Assembly: GCF_018882095.1 (NCBI RefSeq)
Contig: NZ_JACVPD010000002.1
Location: 310,001-374,000 of the forward strand
Origin: Polynucleobacter sp. CS-Odin-A6
GTDB lineage: Bacteria; Pseudomonadota; Gammaproteobacteria; Burkholderiales; Burkholderiaceae
DNA length: 64,000 nucleotides
Direction of reading: 5' to 3'
The position numbers were made by a program, and so were the translations under genes. Below are positions 18,431-26,799 of this stretch, in pieces (position 1 is the stretch's first letter; every line of letters starts with the position of its first letter). The notes under the pieces were generated by a model. The model was given only the letters and a program-made list of their open reading frames with translations. It did no database searches and was not told the DNA's origin.

Positions 18431-18459
18431 ATTATATCTTGCATGATGACTAGTGTCAA
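18431..18459 (-). promoter_or_regulatory. Consensus sigma-70 promoter of rplU-rpmA
   Basis: Minus strand TTGACA (18454-18459), exactly 17 bp, TATAAT (18431-18436): both hexamers match consensus perfectly with optimal spacing. Transcription would start near 18424, giving a leader of about 57 nt. The -35 element lies in codons 4-6 of the divergent ispB gene. Confidence 0.85.
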
Positions 18460-19447
18460 AACCAATGAATTAAGCCAAATTCTGGCCCCAATTGCCTTAG
18501 ATTTCAAGGCTTTAGACGAGGTTATTCGCTTGCGGCTAGCCTCTAAAGTCGCTTTAATTGACCAAATCTCCAGTTACATCATCCAAGCAGGTGGTAAAAG
18601 AGTGCGCCCAGCCCTTCTGTTGCTGGTCAGTAAGGCCCTTGGAAACGATAAAGAAACCCCCCACGCCCTAGAACTAGCAGCAGTAGTGGAATTTATCCAT
18701 ACAGCCACCCTTCTGCATGATGATGTTGTTGACGAATCTACCCTCAGAAGGGGTCTAGAAACCGCAAATGCCGCTTTTGGGAATGCCGCAAGCGTGCTAG
18801 TGGGTGACTTCCTGTATTCCAGAGCATTTCAGATGATGGTGAAGCCCAACGACTTGCGGGTAATGGAAATTCTCTCGGATGCAACGAATACGATTGCCGA
18901 GGGAGAAGTTTTACAGCTTCTCAATATGAATGACCCTGAAGCAGATGAAGACAGTTATCTCCGGGTCATTCGCTATAAAACGGCTAAGTTGTTCGAAGCC
19001 TCCACAGAGCTTGGGGCCATTTTGGCTGAGGCCAATATCAGGCAAAGAGAGCAATCTGCCGCCTTTGGTCGCCACATTGGCACTGCCTTCCAATTAATGG
19101 ATGATCTACTGGATTACACCGCTGATGCATCCCAAATGGGTAAAAATGCGGGCGATGACTTAAGGGAAGGCAAGCCCACACTACCGCTGATTTATCTTCT
19201 TGAGAATGGTAGCAACGAAGAGCAATTATTAGTACGCGCAGCCATTGAGCAAAATCAAGATTTGCCAAATGACGTCTTTGTACGAATTCTGAGTGCAGTT
19301 CAAAACTCAGGCGCTTTGGACTACACCCAAGCCGCAGCAAAACGTGAAGTAGATCTTGCGCTAGAGTGCATCAAAGACTTTCCGCAAAATCAGGCAACAG
19401 CAGCATTGCGTGCCTTGTGCCAATACTCTCTATCTAGACAGACTTAA
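18443..19447 (+). CDS. ispB: Polyprenyl (octaprenyl) diphosphate synthase
   Basis: Builds the ubiquinone side chain by trans-adding isopentenyl units to farnesyl diphosphate. 334 residues with both aspartate-rich motifs, HDDVVDESTLRRG and DDLLDYTAD, and GGKRVRPAL. No Shine-Dalgarno precedes the ATG-ATG start; an AT-rich TATTAT/TATATC sequence ends 5-8 nt upstream, so a leaderless message is possible. Its first codons contain the -35 box of rplU. The stop overlaps the convergent GrdB-like gene by 4 bp. Chain length is inferred from the family. Confidence 0.93.
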   Translation: MMTSVKTNELSQILAPIALDFKALDEVIRLRLASKVALIDQISSYIIQAGGKRVRPALLLLVSKALGNDKETPHALELAAVVEFIHTATLLHDDVVDESTLRRGLETANAAFGNAASVLVGDFLYSRAFQMMVKPNDLRVMEILSDATNTIAEGEVLQLLNMNDPEADEDSYLRVIRYKTAKLFEASTELGAILAEANIRQREQSAAFGRHIGTAFQLMDDLLDYTADASQMGKNAGDDLREGKPTLPLIYLLENGSNEEQLLVRAAIEQNQDLPNDVFVRILSAVQNSGALDYTQAAAKREVDLALECIKDFPQNQATAALRALCQYSLSRQT

Positions 19448-20361
19448 GCACCAACACTTTTTACCCTAAGCTCTCGTGCGGTAATGCGGGCTTTTTCTGC
19501 TTCTGCGCGCAAACGTACAATTTCCTCAGGCAAAAGTCGATCTAAATTGGAATAATCTGATTTCCATGAAGGGTCAGTCGACCAGACTAAAGGCGACTGC
19601 ATCGTAGTTTGTGGGCCTGAAGCATGCTCCAGAAGGTGCAAAGCCAATTCAAAATTAGCGTCTTGAGATTGAAGATTGTTGGGTAACGCCGCAGCATTAC
19701 CTAATGGTAGATCGCTGAACAAAAAACGGGGCACTCCACAGTGCTCCACAATATCTTTTGCTGCGCCCATGATGACTGTAGGTATGCCAGCTTCCTCCAA
19801 ATAACGCGCTAATAAACTTTGGCTTTGGTGACAAATAGGGCAATTGGGAATTAATACCGCAACATCAACCTGATCAGCACGCATCATCCTTAAAACCAGT
19901 GGCGCATCTATATCCAAGGTATGACGCTGACTACGATTCGTAGGTAGGCCATAAAAGTGTTTTGATAGGGACTTAATCAGTCCGGCCCCTACCGCCCGCT
20001 TCGCCGCATTTAATGGAAACCAGCAATTAGCATCTGTCATGTTCGCGTTGCGCCTATCAATACCTACGTGAGCAATGCGCAAATCATGCTCTCTATCGGT
20101 CGGTAGAATATACGGCTCATAAAACTTGGCAGCCGCATTGTATGGTGCCCCTGATCCCTGTGGACCCTTACTTAAATCAAAAGGCACAGCCGTAGTGACT
20201 AAACCTAAAACGGATTGATTGAGAGGTTTACCTAGTGGAGCAAAGGGAGTGTCAAGATAGTGCGCCCATACGTAGGGCGTTTCATATCCTAAGCCGAGAT
20301 AAAAATTTCGGGTGCGTTCGATATAAGAAACGGGCTGATCCAATTCAGAGCTCTTAGCCAT
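19444..20361 (-). CDS. GrdB-like protein (glycine/sarcosine/betaine reductase selenoprotein B family), cysteine form
   Basis: 305 residues from ATG 20361 (AGGGA 7 nt upstream); an in-frame ATG at 20400 would add 13 residues and reach into the divergent promoter. The C-terminal half shows VLIPNCPICHQS with Cys174 and Cys177, followed by RYLEEAGIPTVIMG, resembling the region of GrdB/PrdB where the catalytic selenocysteine lies; here only cysteines are encoded. Anaerobic clostridial members reduce glycine or proline; the role in an aerobic betaproteobacterium is unknown and no other grd subunits are in the window. Divergent from the FAH-family gene. Confidence 0.7.
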   Translation of the reverse strand: MAKSSELDQPVSYIERTRNFYLGLGYETPYVWAHYLDTPFAPLGKPLNQSVLGLVTTAVPFDLSKGPQGSGAPYNAAAKFYEPYILPTDREHDLRIAHVGIDRRNANMTDANCWFPLNAAKRAVGAGLIKSLSKHFYGLPTNRSQRHTLDIDAPLVLRMMRADQVDVAVLIPNCPICHQSQSLLARYLEEAGIPTVIMGAAKDIVEHCGVPRFLFSDLPLGNAAALPNNLQSQDANFELALHLLEHASGPQTTMQSPLVWSTDPSWKSDYSNLDRLLPEEIVRLRAEAEKARITARELRVKSVGA

Positions 20362-20417
20362 CAATACATCCCTGTAAGATATTACTAATTCAAAATTCAC
20401 TATCGGGAGAATGAATT

Positions 20418-21185
20418 ATGGCTCAATGGCTCAGATTTCAACATCAAGGTAAACCAGGCTTAGGACAAGTTCAAAGTGATCAGATCGCTGTGTATTCGGG
20501 CGATCTGTTTAATCAACCTCAATCTACCGGTGAAATACTAGCGCTAGCGGATGTCACCATTGATATCCCTTGCATTCCATCCAAAATGGTTGCCATGGTG
20601 GATAACTTTCATGCACTGGTCACTAAGCTCGAACACGCAGTGCCAGCTGAGCCTTTGTATTTTCTCAAAGGCAATAACTCTTTCTTAGCTGCCAATCAAA
20701 TCATTCGTGCGCCAAAGTCCTATTCTGGGAAAGTAGTTTACGAGGGTGAACTCGGAATTGTCATTGGCCAAGCTTGCTACGAAGTAGATGAAGCGCAAGC
20801 AGCCAAAGCCATTTTTGGTTACACCTGTATTAACGATGTCACTGCCATTGAGATTTTGAATCGAGATCCTGGATACGCTCAGTGGACACGCTCTAAGAGC
20901 TACAATACCTTTGGTGTTTTTGGTCCGTATATCACCACCGACGTGGACCCAAGTAAGCTCACTATCAAAACCATTTTGAACGATCAAGAGCGTCAGAACT
21001 ACCCCATCACTGATATGATTTTTGCACCAGCAAAATTAGTAAGCCTGATTTCTCAAGATGTGCCATTACAAGCTGGTGACATCATTGCCTGCGGAACTTC
21101 TGTTGGCGTTGGCTCAATGAAGCCTGGCAGCAATGTCAGCATCATTATTGATGGCGTTGGACGCCTAGATAATCGCTTCGAATAA
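20418..21185 (+). CDS. Fumarylacetoacetate hydrolase-family protein
   Basis: 255 residues, of the short FAH/HpcE type that cleaves or decarboxylates beta-diketo acids with a divalent metal. The metal-site segment GKVVYEGELGIVIG (E..E) and the YTCINDVTA and KSYNTFGVFGPYI motifs are present. GGGAG lies 8 nt before the ATG. Specific substrate cannot be read; relatives are annotated as acylpyruvate hydrolases or isomerases. Ends at a strong terminator. Confidence 0.88.
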   Translation: MAQWLRFQHQGKPGLGQVQSDQIAVYSGDLFNQPQSTGEILALADVTIDIPCIPSKMVAMVDNFHALVTKLEHAVPAEPLYFLKGNNSFLAANQIIRAPKSYSGKVVYEGELGIVIGQACYEVDEAQAAKAIFGYTCINDVTAIEILNRDPGYAQWTRSKSYNTFGVFGPYITTDVDPSKLTIKTILNDQERQNYPITDMIFAPAKLVSLISQDVPLQAGDIIACGTSVGVGSMKPGSNVSIIIDGVGRLDNRFE

Positions 21186-21218
21186 AAAACCTCACCATGT
21201 TTAGTGGGGAGGTTTTTT
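21184..21218. terminator. Bidirectional terminator between the FAH gene and the PanE-like gene
   Basis: AAAAAACCTC(A)CC ... GG(G)GAGGTTTTTT: long stem with A tract on one side and T tract on the other, right after the FAH stop and before the convergent PanE-like stop at 21265. Works on either strand. Confidence 0.85.
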
Positions 21219-21264
21219 AATGCTTCAATCTTAGAGATCGTTAGTCTAAATACAATTTTATTTT

Positions 21265-22284
21265 CTAGTACCCTGAAACTGATGGCAATGCCAAGCTACC
21301 TTTAGAGGCCTGAACATTTTCATCAAGATACTTAGTCAACGCAAAGACGGTGTCGAGGCAAGGTGTTGGTGTCTCGGTGATCTTGCCAAGCTCAATAACC
21401 GAACCCAACAAAGCATCAATCTCCAAACTACGACCAGCCTCTAAGTCTTGCAGCATAGATGTTTTGTGTTTTCCTACTTTTTCAGCGCCTGCAATACGAC
21501 GCTCAATATCTACCCGGAAAGTAACGCCCAACTTTTCGGCAATCGTTTGTGCCTCGGCCATCATATTGCGAGCCAACTCTTTGGTGAGGGGGTACTGACA
21601 AATACCCTCGAGAGTGCCGTGAGTTAGCGAGCTGATTGGATTAAAGGTCATATTGCCCCACAATTTCAACCAGATTTCAGAGCGAATATCCTCCAAGATA
21701 GGTGATTTAAAACTTGCAGCCGTCATCATCTCGGACACCTTCTGAATACGCTCAGTTTGCTTGCCATCTAACTCACCTAGTGGAAAGCGATTCCCCTCGA
21801 CATGTCGAATTACACCGGGAGCTTGAGTGAAGGTAGCTGGATAGACTACGCAACCAATAATATTGTTTGGGTTGATGGACTTCTTGGCTACTCCGCCAGC
21901 ATCCACTGTTTCAACCGAATGATCTTGGTATTGACCGCCTAGCTTCTGGAAATACCACCATGGAATTCCGTTTTGCATCGGAATCAAAATTGTTTCTGGC
22001 CCCATGATTGCAGCCAAGTCTTCAATGATTGGCTCTACTTGATGCGCCTTCACCGCTAAAATAACAACATCAGGAGTTTCTGCTTCTCTAATTTTTTCCA
22101 CCGCCTTTACTTGGGCAACTAAAGGCTCAGGCTGGTCATCCATAATTAATGCTAGGCCACGCTCTTTAATCGCAGCCAATGTAGCGCCGCGAGCAACCAC
22201 CGTCACTTCATTGCCGGCACGCGCCAACATGACAGCAAGGTAACCGCCAATAGCGCCCCCTCCACCGATCACACAGATTTTCAT
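21265..22284 (-). CDS. Ketopantoate reductase-like (PanE/ApbA family) oxidoreductase
   Basis: 339 residues from MKICVIGGGGAIGGYLAVML, the NAD(P)-binding glycine motif at the very N-terminus, which fixes the start at 22284. LAVKAHQ and LWGNMTFNPIS segments follow the family pattern, and a C-terminal helical domain carries the KTSMLQDLEAGRSLEID motif. Longer than E. coli PanE (303), as are many paralogues of uncertain substrate, so pantothenate synthesis is possible but not assured. Not in an obvious pathway operon. Confidence 0.85.
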   Translation of the reverse strand: MKICVIGGGGAIGGYLAVMLARAGNEVTVVARGATLAAIKERGLALIMDDQPEPLVAQVKAVEKIREAETPDVVILAVKAHQVEPIIEDLAAIMGPETILIPMQNGIPWWYFQKLGGQYQDHSVETVDAGGVAKKSINPNNIIGCVVYPATFTQAPGVIRHVEGNRFPLGELDGKQTERIQKVSEMMTAASFKSPILEDIRSEIWLKLWGNMTFNPISSLTHGTLEGICQYPLTKELARNMMAEAQTIAEKLGVTFRVDIERRIAGAEKVGKHKTSMLQDLEAGRSLEIDALLGSVIELGKITETPTPCLDTVFALTKYLDENVQASKGSLALPSVSGY

Positions 22285-22396
22285 AGGAATCCCATCAAGA
22301 TAAAAAATTCTCAATTAATATCATATTAGAGAAGATGTTTTTGCAACGCAATAAATTGAATATCCAACTTAAGGATGCTCCTAGTTACTAGATACG

Positions 22397-23812
22397 TTAA
22401 CTCGCTCTTAACTGAGTCCTAGGAACCAAACCACCCAAAAGCATGCCTGCAATGCTAGCCAAGAGCCCAGCCAATTGTGGAGGAAGAATAGCGTGGGGCG
22501 CCAGAATTTCGCAAGCAATCCAGACGGTAAGCCCTCCCAACACTGCCAATAAGGCTCCAAGCGAGTTAGCTTTGGACCAATACACCCCAAACGCAAGTGG
22601 TACAAAAGCAGCGACTAGGGTGACTTTGTATGCGCTCTCCACCATCTTAAAAATCGATAATTCGGAGTTAATCGCAAAAAAGGTGACGGCGAGTGTAAAA
22701 CAGAGAACCGTAATGCGCATGACCTTCAATAGCTCGTGATCAGACAAGTGCTTAAAAAAGCCTCTCACAATGTTTTCAGCAAACGTCACTGAGGGTGCAA
22801 GCAAGGTGGCGCTCGCACAACTCTTAATGGCTGAGAGTAATGCCCCAAAAAACATAACCTGGGCAATCAATGGAGCGTGATTCAGGATCAGCTGAGGCAA
22901 AATCATTTGCGGATCAGTATCGAGGTATCGCTCCACCAAGCCTGGATCAATGATGGTTGCTGAATAAGCCAGGTAAAGCGGGACAAAAGCAAAGATGAAA
23001 TACATTACCCCGCCCAATAAGGCTGCTTGTACTGCAATGTTCACATTCTTAGATGAGGTAATTCGTTGAAAGACATCTTGCTGAGGAATCGAGCCCAACA
23101 TCATGGTGCATAAGGCAGCCACAAAGCCCAAAATGGAGGTGAGATTCATATCCGGCCAGAAATTAGAAAACTGTCCAGCCGCGGCTGCATGCTCAATTAC
23201 AACGCCAACACCCCCCGTTTGAGCCGTCAGCTCGCCGCCAATATAGAGCATCCCCACCACAATGATGATCATCTGAACGAAGTCAGTGATCGCAACTGAC
23301 CACATGCCGCCAAAGAGGGTATAAATTAAAACACTGCCCGCGCCAATCAACATGCCACCAGTTTGTGAAATGCTGCCGTCAGAGACAACATTAAAGACCA
23401 AACCTAAGGCTTTAATCTGTGCTGCAACCCATCCTAAATAAGAAACCACAATACAGAGTGTGACTAAAACCTCTACCGTACGATCATATTTTTCTCTAAA
23501 GAAATCACCAATCGTGAGCATGCGACGGTTATACAGATGGCGAGCAAAAAAGAGTCCGACCAAGATCAAACACATTGAAGAGCCAAAAGGGTCGGAAACA
23601 ATTCCACCCAGACCCTCCTTCAAGAAAGTAGCCGGAATGCCCAATACTGCTTCTGAGCCAAACCAGGTGGCAAATACGGTCGCGGTAACAATTGGCAATG
23701 GAAGACTATGACCAGCTGCAGCAAAGTCCGCGGTGTTTTTAACCCGAAGCGCAGCCCAAAGACCGATGCCTACAGATACCACCCAATAGATGACGACAAA
23801 CCAAATCAACAT
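22397..23812 (-). CDS. Sodium:solute symporter family transporter
   Basis: 471 residues with about 12-13 hydrophobic helices. N-terminal DFAAAGHSLPLPIVTATVFATWFGSEAVLG is typical of the SSS family, as are GGMWSVAITDFVQM and the SAIKSCASATLLAPS segment in the Na-site helix. Couples Na+ influx to uptake of an organic solute; the substrate cannot be told from sequence. Inner membrane. Stands alone, 112 bp after the PanE-like gene's start on the same strand. Confidence 0.9.
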   Translation of the reverse strand: MLIWFVVIYWVVSVGIGLWAALRVKNTADFAAAGHSLPLPIVTATVFATWFGSEAVLGIPATFLKEGLGGIVSDPFGSSMCLILVGLFFARHLYNRRMLTIGDFFREKYDRTVEVLVTLCIVVSYLGWVAAQIKALGLVFNVVSDGSISQTGGMLIGAGSVLIYTLFGGMWSVAITDFVQMIIIVVGMLYIGGELTAQTGGVGVVIEHAAAAGQFSNFWPDMNLTSILGFVAALCTMMLGSIPQQDVFQRITSSKNVNIAVQAALLGGVMYFIFAFVPLYLAYSATIIDPGLVERYLDTDPQMILPQLILNHAPLIAQVMFFGALLSAIKSCASATLLAPSVTFAENIVRGFFKHLSDHELLKVMRITVLCFTLAVTFFAINSELSIFKMVESAYKVTLVAAFVPLAFGVYWSKANSLGALLAVLGGLTVWIACEILAPHAILPPQLAGLLASIAGMLLGGLVPRTQLRAS

Positions 23813-23920
23813 CGCCCAATTTCTCCTTCAGGTTTTTGAACAAATTATATGGCTTTGTTACTTATGTCATTTAATCAAGGAGCACCAGCTATGGCTGAGT
23901 CTGTCTGACATAATTCAGGG

Positions 23921-24901
23921 GTGAATTCAATCCTAGAGAACCAAAACACTGATATAGCCTATCAAAAAGCGATTCTGGGTTCTGTATCGCGTACTTTTGC
24001 GCTGACTATTCCCCTGCTTCCCCCTGCAATTGAAATCGTTGTGGGCAACACCTACTTGCTGTGCCGCATCGTCGACACAATCGAGGATGCGGCTCAAATT
24101 AGCCCAACAGAGAAGCAGGGTTTATCAAAACTATTCTTAGATGCTGTGCTTGGCACCATTCCAGTAGCGTCATTCGTAACGCCCTGTCTAGGGGCTTTGA
24201 AAGGCTATTCCAATAGGGATGAACTTGATTTAATTGCTCATACCCCAACTGTGCTGAGCATTCTCCGCACCTTTCCCAATCGTGATCAGGCGGCTATTAG
24301 TCGTTGCATTGCGATCATGTCTGAAGGCATGTCCCATTTTCATAGTCGACAATCACGTACAGGTCTTAAAGACCTCGCTGAATTTGAAGAATACTGTTAT
24401 GTCGTGGCAGGCGTAGTTGGGGAGCTGCTTACTACGATCTTTGGTCACCACTCCCCTGAATTTGCGCAAAATATCGCTGGGAATGAGCGGCTCGCTTTAG
24501 CGTTTGGTCAAGCCTTGCAAATGACCAATATCCTAAAAGACTCGCCAGAAGATTGTGCACGCGGAGTTTCATGGAAGCCCGCTCAGATGAGTCAAACGGA
24601 GTTGCTCAAGATTGCCTACGAAAAACTACAGGACTCGCTTCAGTACATTACGTTGATCCCTACTAAAGAGGTGGGTATGAGGCGTTTCTGCTTTTTGGCA
24701 TTCGGCCTTGCGGTCATGACCTTAGAAAAGATTGCTGCTAGACAAGAATTGAGCGATCAAGCCTTACTAAAGGTCTCTAGAAATAGAGTTTGGATTTTCT
24801 ATGGCTTCACCAAAATCGCTGCCGGCAATAACTTCCTCATGCAATCATTTTTTTATACCGCCTCTGGTCGCTTGAGAAGACTTGCAGTAGAGGCAAATTA
24901 A
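23921..24901 (+). CDS. Squalene/phytoene synthase-family protein
   Basis: 326 residues with both Asp-rich motifs of head-to-head prenyl synthases: DTIED (about residues 47-51, in CRIVDTIEDAAQ) and NILKDSPED. SRTFALTIPLLPP is the conserved N-terminal segment, and EEYCYVVAGVVGELLT the mid-helix. Likely condenses two farnesyl diphosphates, but no hopanoid (shc, hpn) or carotenoid genes are nearby, so product and role are open. GTG start with GGGG abutting it; a CATAAT 7 nt upstream hints at a leaderless mRNA. Its stop overlaps the convergent ogt-like gene. Confidence 0.85.
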   Translation: MNSILENQNTDIAYQKAILGSVSRTFALTIPLLPPAIEIVVGNTYLLCRIVDTIEDAAQISPTEKQGLSKLFLDAVLGTIPVASFVTPCLGALKGYSNRDELDLIAHTPTVLSILRTFPNRDQAAISRCIAIMSEGMSHFHSRQSRTGLKDLAEFEEYCYVVAGVVGELLTTIFGHHSPEFAQNIAGNERLALAFGQALQMTNILKDSPEDCARGVSWKPAQMSQTELLKIAYEKLQDSLQYITLIPTKEVGMRRFCFLAFGLAVMTLEKIAARQELSDQALLKVSRNRVWIFYGFTKIAAGNNFLMQSFFYTASGRLRRLAVEAN

Positions 24902-25392
24902 GGTACACCTTCATGCTTTAAAAGCCATACTTTGACTTGGCGATAAAAACCAGGGCTATCTTCTTTCATAAAGCCCCCAAGCCCTTGTGCAGAAACTACC
25001 CTGTGGCAGGGGGTAATTAAAGGGTATGGATTGGCACCACAGGCAGTCCCAACTGCGCGAGGTCCACTATGAATCATTTTTGAGATCTCGCCATAAGTAA
25101 TCGTATTACCCACCTGAATACTCTGAGCGACTCTCCAAACCTTTTGCTGGTGAGCAGTGCCAGCAGGCTTTAGGGGGAGGTCAAAAACAAATGCGGCATT
25201 GCTGAAATAGTGCTCGCACTGTTTTAAAAACGCTTTCGCTAATTGGTTGCCTGGGGCACTCAAGGCGGTATTTGGCAACAAATAATCAATTTTTGAGATC
25301 ATCAAACTGCCATCCACCAACTCTGTTTTCGCACCTAGGCGGCCAAAAGGGGCTGATATGACGCAATATTCTGTGGATTTAGGGGTCAGCAT
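24898..25392 (-). CDS. ogt: Methylated-DNA-protein-cysteine S-methyltransferase
   Basis: Suicide repair protein that takes alkyl groups from O6-alkylguanine. 164 residues, Ogt-like length without an Ada regulatory domain. Active site ITPCHRVV with the acceptor cysteine, preceded by GTACGANPYPL and followed by GLGGFMKE. The winged-helix segment TYGEISKMIHSGPRAVGTA is present. Shares 4 bp at its stop with the convergent squalene-synthase-like gene. Confidence 0.93.
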   Translation of the reverse strand: MLTPKSTEYCVISAPFGRLGAKTELVDGSLMISKIDYLLPNTALSAPGNQLAKAFLKQCEHYFSNAAFVFDLPLKPAGTAHQQKVWRVAQSIQVGNTITYGEISKMIHSGPRAVGTACGANPYPLITPCHRVVSAQGLGGFMKEDSPGFYRQVKVWLLKHEGVP

Positions 25393-25509
25393 CCAGAAGA
25401 TTCTGACATAGATTGAAGAATGCGGTCATCCGTTTTTCCAAGATACCTATAGCTAGTGAAATCGCTCTTTGCTATATTGGTTGCTCCTTATTCTTTGCAG
25501 GCATAACTC

Positions 25510-26799
25510 ATGGACACCTTTTTTGATGATTGGCCTTTTATTGGCCAAGTCGCATTAGTCCTATTTTTACTCGCACTCTCTGGCTTTTTTTCCATGGCCG
25601 AAACTAGCATGCTGTCAGCCAATCGTCATCGCCTGCGAGCTATGGCAAATGGCGGTAACGCTGGGGCTGCACTTGCCGAGAGGTTATTAAAAAGAATTGA
25701 TTCGCTACTATCCGTTCTACTCATCTCCAATAACCTCATCAATACGATCCTACCCATCTTAGTTACCGGGATTGCGCTCCATATTTTTGGTGATAGCGGC
25801 CTAGTACTGTCGATCGCCACCCTAGTGGTTGCACTACTGATTATTATTTTTAGTGAGATCACGCCAAAAGTGATCGGGGCAGCCTTTCCTGAAAAAATTG
25901 CCAGCAATGTTGGCTTTGTCATCCTACCCCTCACCTTCTTACTAAAACCACTACTCTGGTTCATTAACAGCTTTGTATCGGGATTAATGAGAGTTTCTGG
26001 ACTTCAAACCTCAACAGACAATAGAGTAATGAGTAAGGAAGAATTACGTAGTCTAGTACTTGAATCTAATCGCTTTGTCTCTACTCACCATCGCAATATT
26101 TTGCTCAATCTATTTAATTTAGAAAATATTTTGGTTGATGATGTGATGACACCTCGCTCGAAGATTGAGGCACTTGATCTCTCAAGACCGATTGATGAAG
26201 TAGTGCAGCAGCTAGAAACTTGTTATCACAATAAATTACCAGTCTGCGATGGTGACTCTGAACGGATTGTTGGAATTCTTTCAGTAAAAAAGGCACTTTC
26301 ATTGCTAGGTAATCTAGAGCTTCATCACGAAGACTTTCGGGCTCTACTAAACGAGCCCTACTTTATCCCAAGCGGAACACCTGTTCTGCAGCAGATGCAA
26401 TTCTTTCAAGACAACCAACAACGTTTAAGCCTAGTGGTTAATGAATATGGTGAAGTACTTGGTCTAGTTACTTTTGAAGATATTGTTGAAGAATTGATTG
26501 GTGAATTCACAACCTCATTCTCGAATCTTTCAAATGATCCTCGCTGGTTGGCAGATGGAACTTATTTAGCTAGTGGCACTGCTTCATTACGAGATTTAAA
26601 CCGCCTTCTCAATCTAAACTTACCCTTGGATGGCCCGCGTACTTTGAATGGTCTTATCCTAGAAAAATTAGAGGCTATTCCCGATTACGATGTGAGCATT
26701 CGGATTGCGGGCGTTGTAATGGAAATCGTGCAGTTTGATGAGCATGCTGTAAAAACCGTGAAGTTATATAGACCTATCGCTAAACTGAATCCAGATTGA
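25510..26799 (+). CDS. HlyC/CorC family membrane protein (DUF21 - CBS pair - CorC_HlyC)
   Basis: 429 residues: an N-terminal DUF21 membrane domain with four helices (starting ALSGFFSMAETSMLSANRHRL), then two CBS domains (about residues 205-330; DDVMTPRSKIEALD, LGLVTFEDIVEELIGE) and a C-terminal CorC_HlyC domain. Relatives are linked to Mg2+/Co2+ efflux or resistance rather than haemolysis. Its stop overlaps the TTG start of the pilus ATPase gene (TTGA), so the two are coupled; in related genomes it often precedes these pilB-pilC-pilD genes. Confidence 0.9.
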   Translation: MDTFFDDWPFIGQVALVLFLLALSGFFSMAETSMLSANRHRLRAMANGGNAGAALAERLLKRIDSLLSVLLISNNLINTILPILVTGIALHIFGDSGLVLSIATLVVALLIIIFSEITPKVIGAAFPEKIASNVGFVILPLTFLLKPLLWFINSFVSGLMRVSGLQTSTDNRVMSKEELRSLVLESNRFVSTHHRNILLNLFNLENILVDDVMTPRSKIEALDLSRPIDEVVQQLETCYHNKLPVCDGDSERIVGILSVKKALSLLGNLELHHEDFRALLNEPYFIPSGTPVLQQMQFFQDNQQRLSLVVNEYGEVLGLVTFEDIVEELIGEFTTSFSNLSNDPRWLADGTYLASGTASLRDLNRLLNLNLPLDGPRTLNGLILEKLEAIPDYDVSIRIAGVVMEIVQFDEHAVKTVKLYRPIAKLNPD

